This document shows positions 58,315 through 64,000 of a DNA stretch of 64,000 nucleotides, piece by piece. This stretch comes from CAYHHI01 sp964356335 (GTDB lineage Bacteria; Arandabacterota; Arandabacteria; Arandabacterales; Arandabacteraceae), in assembly GCA_964356335.1 (NCBI GenBank), contig CAYHHI010000009.1, forward strand, positions 1-64,000, written 5' to 3'. A program made the position numbers and the translations under genes. The notes below the pieces were generated by a model. That model was not told the DNA's origin. It ran no database searches and was given only the letters and a program-made list of their open reading frames with translations. Numbering within the stretch: position 1 is the first letter of the stretch; every line of letters starts with the position of its first letter.

Positions 58315-58978
58315 GGGTAGAGGCCTAAGAAGGATGGGTGAGATTAAGGGGCGGCCTGGGCGGATCAATCCGCGAGATGGATTGGCTCTGATCTTCGGCC
58401 TGATTCTCTTGCTCGTTGCGTCCTGTGACTTCCCGTTCCAGGTAAGAAAAAGTGCACCGCCGCCCTACGGCACCACGCAGGTCGTCCCAGCTACTGAGGA
58501 CAGCACCGTCTTGTCGAATCTGCGCATCTGCGTCGATGGTCAGAAGGCAGAACAGTTCATCGCGGAGCTCGCGCCGGATTTCGTCTTCGTCGCCGATCCC
58601 AGCGACGTTGCAGTTCTCGAGCGCGACTACTACTCCGGCATCTTTTCGAATTGGGATCTGCAGGTGGAGCACCAGGTAATCCGGTATATGCTTGACAATG
58701 GCAGGTGCAGTGTCGCGATGCTCGATTCTCTCGCAGAGACCGATACTACCCGGGAGAGAACCGACAGCACTTCTCTGATCCAGGCCGATTATTCGCTTCT
58801 GCTTGTGCTCGATAGTGAAGTGCAGACCTATTCGGGACGGGCGTGGTTTTACATGAGAAGGCAATCCGATAATCTTTGGAAAATGTACAGGTGGGAGGAT
58901 TTCATAATCCCGGGAGGCAAGCACGATACGTGGGGGTACCTCAGGGGATTGATTCGCGCAACCATTTCAGGGGGGTAA
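58304..58978 (+). CDS. Lipoprotein, NTF2-like, paralogue 1
   Basis: 224 residues from ATG 58304 (GAGG 6 bases upstream), overlapping the barrel gene by 11 bases. A long basic N-terminus precedes a signal ending in the lipobox LVASC. The mature part looks like a cone-shaped NTF2/SnoaL-type domain: a helical NLRICVDGQKAEQFIAEL segment, a FVFVADPSD strand and a long C-terminal sheet (GRAWFYMRRQSDNLWKMYRW). The next gene encodes a second lipoprotein with the same order of elements, so the pair probably arose by duplication. Likely attached to the inner leaflet of the outer membrane beside the barrel. Confidence 0.72.
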   Translation: MSSKGRGLRRMGEIKGRPGRINPRDGLALIFGLILLLVASCDFPFQVRKSAPPPYGTTQVVPATEDSTVLSNLRICVDGQKAEQFIAELAPDFVFVADPSDVAVLERDYYSGIFSNWDLQVEHQVIRYMLDNGRCSVAMLDSLAETDTTRERTDSTSLIQADYSLLLVLDSEVQTYSGRAWFYMRRQSDNLWKMYRWEDFIIPGGKHDTWGYLRGLIRATISGG

Positions 58979-58982
58979 TACT

Positions 58983-59618
58983 ATGAGGCAAAGGGTTTGG
59001 GCGAGTTTGGCGATTTGGATGGGTCTGCTTGCAGTTATGTTTGGTCTGCCAGGGTGCTGGAATCCTTTCAGCCCGGGGGACGGTGGCGATGGCCCTGGGA
59101 CGAATTTCAATAGGGAGAGTCCTGACAATCTTCTGGCATTCTTCGCGGACGCTTACCAGAACAAGAACATAGACAAATATATGGAAGCCCTGGATGATAG
59201 CTACACCTTCACCTTCAGGCCGGAAGACTGGGATAGTGCCGGGGTCACGGCGGAGAAGCCCTATTGGGGAAAGACAGAAGATGTCCCGCGTACAGTCAAT
59301 ATGTTCAACAGTCCAAAAACCCTTGGTATTTCAATGGATTGGCTCACCCCGGTATCTGACTGGGAGGGTCCCTGCCCCGATAGTATTTGGATTCCACCAG
59401 TGCCCCCCGACCAGGATGGTTATTGGCAACAGGTGGAGGGCCTCTGCTGCACACGCAAGCCGGATATCAAGGTGACGATCGAAGGGAAGGATGGGGGCGA
59501 GCCAATCACAAAGTGGGTTCACACCAGTTGGATTTGGCTGACAGCAATCCAAGACAGGAACAATCCGAAATTATGGACTATACTCAGGATAATTGAACGC
59601 GATGCGCCGGTGCAATAA
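58983..59618 (+). CDS. Lipoprotein, NTF2-like, paralogue 2
   Basis: 211 residues, starting 4 bases after the previous stop. Signal peptide with lipobox LPGC. The mature part begins with a Gly/Asp-rich spacer, then SPDNLLAFFADAYQNKNIDKYMEAL and a YTFTFRPEDW strand, aligning with the corresponding parts of the preceding lipoprotein, and ends with a WTILRIIER strand. The NTF2-like assignment comes from this pattern only. It is likely a partner of the barrel and of the first lipoprotein. Confidence 0.72.
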   Translation: MRQRVWASLAIWMGLLAVMFGLPGCWNPFSPGDGGDGPGTNFNRESPDNLLAFFADAYQNKNIDKYMEALDDSYTFTFRPEDWDSAGVTAEKPYWGKTEDVPRTVNMFNSPKTLGISMDWLTPVSDWEGPCPDSIWIPPVPPDQDGYWQQVEGLCCTRKPDIKVTIEGKDGGEPITKWVHTSWIWLTAIQDRNNPKLWTILRIIERDAPVQ

Positions 59619-59644
59619 TCAGGAAATAGGTGCAAGGAGGTTTG

Positions 59645-60124
59645 ATGCCTCCCCGGAGGCAATCTGATGGGAAGGGTGGGGGACGGCGAGGAAGAATAAG
59701 GGTCGTGGCTGAAGTTCTCGCGGCTGTCGTGGCCGTGGGCTTTATCGCGATTGTTGCCTATTATTGCTATCATTATCGAGCTGACCTTAAGAGGTTCTTT
59801 TCCACTCCGAAGCCACCGGATATCGCTACCCTTGACAAAGCAATAGAAGATGCTTACGCCAGGATTCAACCCGCTAAGATCTCCACAAGCAGTGTGGCAA
59901 TGGGCACTCGCCAGACGAGGTATGACCGCGTGGAAATTCCGAAGAAGGCTTCGCTCCTGAGGGCGAACTTCGAGATCACAAGCGCGGTTGAAAAAGCTGG
60001 TGGGGAGATACTCTATGGTGTAGAATCAACCGATGAGAAGGGGCGGAAGACGGGTGTGACTCTTGCCATTTCGGACGGCCAGGGTATTGTCCGTGAGATA
60101 AGGCTCGAGACAGGCAAGAAGTGA
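59645..60124 (+). CDS. Small single-pass membrane protein of the barrel cluster
   Basis: 159 residues from ATG 59645, chosen for the AAGGAGG just upstream. A basic cytoplasmic N-terminus (about 1-20) is followed by one membrane helix (about 24-45: VAEVLAAVVAVGFIAIVAYY) and a periplasmic domain of about 110 residues with a strand-rich C-terminus. No known family. It lies 26 bases after the second lipoprotein gene, so it is probably co-transcribed with it and may supply an inner-membrane link for the barrel-lipoprotein set (inference). Confidence 0.65.
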   Translation: MPPRRQSDGKGGGRRGRIRVVAEVLAAVVAVGFIAIVAYYCYHYRADLKRFFSTPKPPDIATLDKAIEDAYARIQPAKISTSSVAMGTRQTRYDRVEIPKKASLLRANFEITSAVEKAGGEILYGVESTDEKGRKTGVTLAISDGQGIVREIRLETGKK

Positions 60125-60225
60125 GGGCCGCCCGAGGCAGCGGGACGCCCGGCGGTGATTCCGTGGCGGGTTGGCACGACCAGATGAGCCGGAAAAACCA
60201 ATAACCAGACCGGGGGTGCGAGCAT

Positions 60226-60939
60226 ATGGCAAGGCTTGCTGTCAATGTTGACCATGTAGCCACCGTGAGGCAGGCAAGGGGCATCGCCTTCCCCGATCCG
60301 GTCGAGGCTGCCATGCTTGCCGAGTTGGCTGGTGCCCATGGGATCGTTGTGCACCTCAGGGAGGATCGGCGCCATATCCAGGATCGCGATGTGCGCATCT
60401 TGAGGCAGGTCGCGAAGACCAAACTCAATCTCGAGATGGCCGCCACAGCCGAGATGGTCGAAATGGCCAAGGATGTCAAGCCCAACGTTGCGACCCTCGT
60501 GCCTGAAAAGAGGCAGGAGCTCACAACTGAGGGCGGCCTCGATGTCAAAGCCAACATCAAGCATCTCGAAAAGGTGATCGGTGAGATTAGAGACACTGGC
60601 ATTCTGGTCAGTGCATTCGTCGATCCTGACGTCACCCAGATCAAGGCCGCAATAGATGCCGGCGTAAACATAGTTGAGATCCATACGGGAAGATTTGCTG
60701 ACGCCAATGATGAGATCGCTCGAAGCATCGAGTTTGACACGATAGTCAAGGCCGCCGTCTTTGCATCAAAGGGCGGGCTTAGAGTCAGCGCAGGCCATGG
60801 GCTTAACTACGTCAATGTGAAGCAGGTTGCCTGCATCAGAGAAATCGAAGAGATGAGCATCGGACACAGCATAATCGCGCGAGCAATAATGGTGGGAATG
60901 ATGGCCGCCGTGAAGGACATGCTCGCGCTGATCGCTTAG
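60226..60939 (+). CDS. pdxJ: Pyridoxine 5'-phosphate synthase
   Basis: 237 residues, the usual family length. PdxJ condenses 1-deoxy-xylulose-5-phosphate with 3-amino-2-oxopropyl phosphate. Visible motifs are NVDHVATVRQARG at the N-terminus, VHLREDRRHIQDRD, LNLEMAAT, LVPEKRQELTTEGGLD, VSAFVDPD, VEIHTGRFAD, SAGHGLNY and HSIIARAI. The TIM barrel is complete. It completes, with pdxA at 13373-14494, the last two dedicated steps of the pathway. A gap of about 100 bases precedes it, without a clear promoter. Confidence 0.96.
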   Translation: MARLAVNVDHVATVRQARGIAFPDPVEAAMLAELAGAHGIVVHLREDRRHIQDRDVRILRQVAKTKLNLEMAATAEMVEMAKDVKPNVATLVPEKRQELTTEGGLDVKANIKHLEKVIGEIRDTGILVSAFVDPDVTQIKAAIDAGVNIVEIHTGRFADANDEIARSIEFDTIVKAAVFASKGGLRVSAGHGLNYVNVKQVACIREIEEMSIGHSIIARAIMVGMMAAVKDMLALIA

Positions 60940-60952
60940 CAGGCCCTATCTC

Positions 60953-63628
60953 ATGATCGAGCCCGACCCGACGGCTGTCGCGAAGACTACCTACATGAGA
61001 TGTGCATCTGGCAGAGGCTTTGCCTTGGGTGTTGTTAGAGGCTTTGCCCGAGGGTGTGCGGCTCCTCTGCACCTATTCCTGGTCTCCCCCGCTATAGTGG
61101 TGATTCTCGTCAGCGCAGTTGCGGGATTGGCGGCTTTCTCTGCGGCGAACGGCTACGGCGTCGGGAGTGAGGACGATGTCCTCCAGATTACAGCCGTCAA
61201 GAAACCTCTCATGGCTCATGCTGCAGATGCCGGCTGGGCAGAAAACCCTTCGCTTCTGATCAATCGCGACTTTGCATTCATAGCATACGACGTCAGTGAG
61301 GGAGCCCGGAGCCATATATATCTCGCCAGGGTTCCCCGAAGAGATGGCACGTCGGACATCAAGGAAATCCTGGTCAGCAAGGGCGGTGAGATCGAGTTTG
61401 GGCCATCAATCGCCTCCGATGGCAGGGATGGAATCTGGGTTGCCTGGAGTTCGTCTCGGGATGGCAAGTGGGCAATCCGAGCAGCCAGTGTGAGAGAGAT
61501 GAAAACCGCATCCGAAGTTGCGATATCGGATCCGGGAGGGTTCCAGAGTCAGGCGAGGGCGGCCACGGGAGATGGGGTGACGTGCTTTGTGTGGGTGATG
61601 TGGGAAAGCGGCGGCTACAGCATCCTGGCCAGGACCTACGACGGCAAGCTCGGCAAAACCTTCAAAGTCTATGAGGGATCCGATCCAGTCGGCAGGCCGG
61701 ATGTTAATGTTCAGGAGCGCAACCGCTTTGTTTTTGCCTGGGATCAGTATAGCCGGGGACGGTTTGTGATCCGAATGAGGGAAATGGTCGGCGGTGAATT
61801 GGGTGGCATTAAAACATGTGCGGGGCAGCCCGTGGAATCATCAGGAGCCGCCGATGAGGGACGGGTGGGGGGTCCTGCCGGGGATCTTGCCCGGGAATCT
61901 GAGGGGCAATCTCAAGGGGGACTCGATGAGGAATCGGGGGACAACTGGGAACCCCGCATATCAGGCCGAGGAGCGAATCAGCTGGTGTCGTGGCACAGAG
62001 TCCCGCAGGGCAGCGTAAAGTGCGAGCCCGGAGCTGCTGTTCCGGGCAAGGCGGTCCCTGGGAGCGTGCTCGAAGCGGACCCAAGTGACGAAACCTGGCG
62101 GGTGCGGTGCATGGAGGATGCCGATGGAAACACCTGGCTTGCCTGGACTACGAGAATCTTGTATCGCAGTACCAATCTGTTCATCCGGAGAGTCGGCCCT
62201 GAGGGGGTGGGCAGAGCCTGCAACATCGATTTTCCCATCGAAAAGGCTTTCATGGCCGTTTTTGACTGCAAGCTGGACGGCAGCCTCTTTGTGACGTGGA
62301 ATCGGGCAGGATCAATCTATCTTGCGGAGGTGACACCTCGTGAATTGCCTCTCTCTTTGTCTTCCTTGTCCATCTCCCACGAGTCACGGCGGATGCCCGG
62401 TCCTCCGCCAGGGGCACCAGATTCATCCGAAGTGTCAGGTGTTGAAATTGGTGATGCATGGATGAGCTCAGAGGATGTTGAATCAAGGGCAGGACGCGGT
62501 CAGGCATTGGGGCAAGATCTGGCGGGGAAGACGCGCGAAGCCTTGGGTAGTGGAGGCGCAGGTCAAGTCGAACCAGAATCGGGACGGGGTTCGCGCGTGC
62601 GGTACTCGACCTTTTATGCGGGAGAGTCACTCCATGTTTATTTCGGCGACTGTCACAATCATACATCGTTTTCGGATGGCAGGGCATACCCGGACATTTC
62701 TTTGCTTGTTGCCCGCGACCGGCGGCGCCTCGATTTTGCAGCGATAACCGACCATGAGGTGGCTTCTCTTCCCGGCCAGTTCGCGTGGACCAATACTGTG
62801 GCAGCCGCCCTCAGTGATGAGGGACACTTTGCTTGCCTGCATGGCGAAGAGGTGAGCAAGGGTTGGGCTAAGAACGGCTTCGGGCACTGGAACATGCTTT
62901 TCTCAACCGCGGTAAAGATGTTCCATTTCGAAGAGGGCATGACTCCGCCCGATCTCTATGCCTTCGCAAAGAGCAACGATGCCATCCTCATTCCCCATCA
63001 CGTGGCAAAGAAATTCGCCCCCCACGATTGGACCTACTTTGATTCCGCGGCGGAGCCGGTTGTGGAGGTTTGCTCGCTTCATGGGATCTTCGAAAGCGTG
63101 CGAGGCAACGAAGGTAAGCCCGATATGGTCGAGGGGCGATTCGTTGAAGACGGCCTCTCCCGAGGTTATGTCTTCGGCTTCGTCGGGGGGAGTGACTCCC
63201 ACAATTGCTTCGAGGCTGCAATGACCGAGTACGGGCTTACCGGCATCTACACTGAATCCCTTACGCCTCAGTTGGTGTTCGAGGCCATGACCAAGCGGAG
63301 AACCTACGCCCTCACTGGCGGCAGGATCATTCTTGATTTCAGGTGTAACGGCAGATTCATGGGGGAGGAACTGACGGTGGGAGAGATGACGGGCAGCGAG
63401 AAGCCGCTCACCTTCACCGGGTATGCTTGTTCCCCGGATTCCATAGTCTCAGTGGAGATCTTAAGCAACAGGCAGGTCGTGTACGAGACCCAGGCGGGGA
63501 CGCCCGAGGTCGCCATCCATTGGGAAGTCTCGATTCCCGATTCTCAAACCTATTACTACTTGCGAGTCGCCACCGCTAAGGGCGACCTTGCCTGGTCAAG
63601 CCCAATCTGGATAATCCCGCAGCGATAA
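60953..63628 (+). CDS. Membrane-anchored propeller/PHP-domain metallohydrolase (CehA-like)
   Basis: 891 residues; ATG 60953, with 60995 as an alternative. An N-terminal hydrophobic helix (VSPAIVVILVSAVAGLAAF) exports it. Residues about 85-480 contain repeated beta-blades with Trp-containing motifs (WAENPSLLINRDFAFIAYD, GIWVAWSSSRDGKWAIRAA, FVWVMWES), a propeller with inserted low-complexity Gly/Glu/Ser stretches. The C-terminus from about 565 is a PHP-type phosphoesterase domain: GDCHNHTSFSDG, AAITDHE, ILIPHHVAKK and FVGGSDSHN give the metal-binding His/Asp set. It is related to CehA/McbA-type hydrolases. The substrate is unknown. Its 3' end overlaps the convergent gene by 53 bases. Confidence 0.8.
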   Translation: MIEPDPTAVAKTTYMRCASGRGFALGVVRGFARGCAAPLHLFLVSPAIVVILVSAVAGLAAFSAANGYGVGSEDDVLQITAVKKPLMAHAADAGWAENPSLLINRDFAFIAYDVSEGARSHIYLARVPRRDGTSDIKEILVSKGGEIEFGPSIASDGRDGIWVAWSSSRDGKWAIRAASVREMKTASEVAISDPGGFQSQARAATGDGVTCFVWVMWESGGYSILARTYDGKLGKTFKVYEGSDPVGRPDVNVQERNRFVFAWDQYSRGRFVIRMREMVGGELGGIKTCAGQPVESSGAADEGRVGGPAGDLARESEGQSQGGLDEESGDNWEPRISGRGANQLVSWHRVPQGSVKCEPGAAVPGKAVPGSVLEADPSDETWRVRCMEDADGNTWLAWTTRILYRSTNLFIRRVGPEGVGRACNIDFPIEKAFMAVFDCKLDGSLFVTWNRAGSIYLAEVTPRELPLSLSSLSISHESRRMPGPPPGAPDSSEVSGVEIGDAWMSSEDVESRAGRGQALGQDLAGKTREALGSGGAGQVEPESGRGSRVRYSTFYAGESLHVYFGDCHNHTSFSDGRAYPDISLLVARDRRRLDFAAITDHEVASLPGQFAWTNTVAAALSDEGHFACLHGEEVSKGWAKNGFGHWNMLFSTAVKMFHFEEGMTPPDLYAFAKSNDAILIPHHVAKKFAPHDWTYFDSAAEPVVEVCSLHGIFESVRGNEGKPDMVEGRFVEDGLSRGYVFGFVGGSDSHNCFEAAMTEYGLTGIYTESLTPQLVFEAMTKRRTYALTGGRIILDFRCNGRFMGEELTVGEMTGSEKPLTFTGYACSPDSIVSVEILSNRQVVYETQAGTPEVAIHWEVSIPDSQTYYYLRVATAKGDLAWSSPIWIIPQR

Positions 63629-64000
63629 GGCCTCCGGCATAGATCGCAAAAAGCGTGTTCATGGGGAGCAGAAAGCGCGGCCTCGCCAGGGTTGCGGCGT
63701 GAAGCAGGATGAAATAGATCATGGTGACCAGGAAGAGGTTCCTCCTTGTGGCGTCGCGCTCAAGCATGCATAACCCGACAAGCCCACCTACCGTCACAAG
63801 CCAGAAGAGGGCCGGAATCAGCACTTGAAGCATTCGCAGCAAGGGCACGTTTGCCGTCTGAATCCCGCGGTGCTTCACCATCGAGAGACTATATAGGTCA
63901 GGTTGGCTCAGGGGATCGAAGAGCTTGGGTATCACCGTCGCCATCCGTTTCAAGTGGAATGCCGGATGCTCCCGCACATATTCAAACCATTTTGCGTAGC
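63576..64000 (-). CDS. C-terminal part of a glycosyltransferase-like membrane protein (cut by window)
   Basis: The frame is open at the right edge (about 141 residues visible), so the 5' end lies outside. The visible part begins YAKWFEYVREHPAFHLKRM, the usual post-catalytic segment of ArnT/PMT-family (GT39-like) glycosyltransferases, and then has three or four hydrophobic helices (FWLVTVGGLVGLCML, LFLVTMIYFILLHAATL, LFAIYAGGLIAAGL), ending in a basic tail. These enzymes transfer sugars from polyprenyl-phosphate donors. The family call is tentative because the catalytic N-terminus is not present. Confidence 0.6.
   Translation of the reverse strand, partial: YAKWFEYVREHPAFHLKRMATVIPKLFDPLSQPDLYSLSMVKHRGIQTANVPLLRMLQVLIPALFWLVTVGGLVGLCMLERDATRRNLFLVTMIYFILLHAATLARPRFLLPMNTLFAIYAGGLIAAGLSRLGLTRQGRP

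Overview
The window reads as chromosomal DNA of an uncultured-type, Gram-negative, didermic bacterium of the FCB superphylum. The family-level evidence is: several large exported proteins ending in a FlgD-like Ig module with a Y/NPNPF-type motif, a gingipain-type C25 peptidase, lipoproteins and a beta-barrel with a C-terminal Phe, a degenerate LytM protein next to ftsEX, and many PEGA and HYDIN-type domains. An Eisenbacteria- or Krumholzibacteria-like lineage is my inference; there is no rRNA in the window to settle it. Codon use looks moderately GC-rich and I see no phage, integrase, transposase or CRISPR array.

Layout. 1-2.5 kb: the end of a secreted HYDIN/FlgD-tail protein, a decayed gene, and a BsuPI-type lipoprotein. 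2.6-21.2 kb: dense housekeeping genes, all on the + strand: MoxR ATPase, DUF58 and BatA-like vWA proteins, mfd, two parvulin-type periplasmic chaperones, a small S4 protein, pdxA, ftsE-ftsX-envC-like, a PSP1/RicT-like protein, metG with a fused tRNA-binding domain, and tatD. 21.4-27.3 kb: a Cys-rich exported protein and then a signalling cluster, consisting of a TPR/PEGA membrane protein, an ATPase-TM-4xPEGA protein and a Ser/Thr kinase fused to a second ATPase of the same FGR(E/A) type. 27.7-39.8 kb: three giant exported proteins (1170, 1700 and 1118 aa) sharing a long C-terminal module. 39.9-54.7 kb: mixed strands, with a beta-barrel/SppA fusion, a threonine-dehydrogenase-type epimerase, a methyltransferase, a C25 peptidase, an M14-like carboxypeptidase, small membrane proteins and a JAMM-like protein; a dispersed repeat family fills the gaps here. 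54.7-64 kb: rsmA with a strong promoter, a beta-barrel protein with two related lipoproteins and a small TM protein, pdxJ, a propeller/PHP protein, and the end of a glycosyltransferase-like gene running off the window.

How it fits together. The first half is envelope and information maintenance: amidase control through FtsEX and the degenerate EnvC-like protein, outer-membrane protein folding by the two PPIases, transcription-coupled repair, and vitamin B6 synthesis by pdxA and pdxJ. The second half is mostly cell-surface and exported machinery. The best candidates for something undescribed are the PEGA/kinase/twin-ATPase cluster (22.3-27.3 kb), the JAMM-motif protein (53.6-54.7 kb), the barrel-SppA fusion (39.9-42.5 kb), and the metG reading frame that appears to have swallowed a former intergenic region with its repeat and ribosome-binding site.
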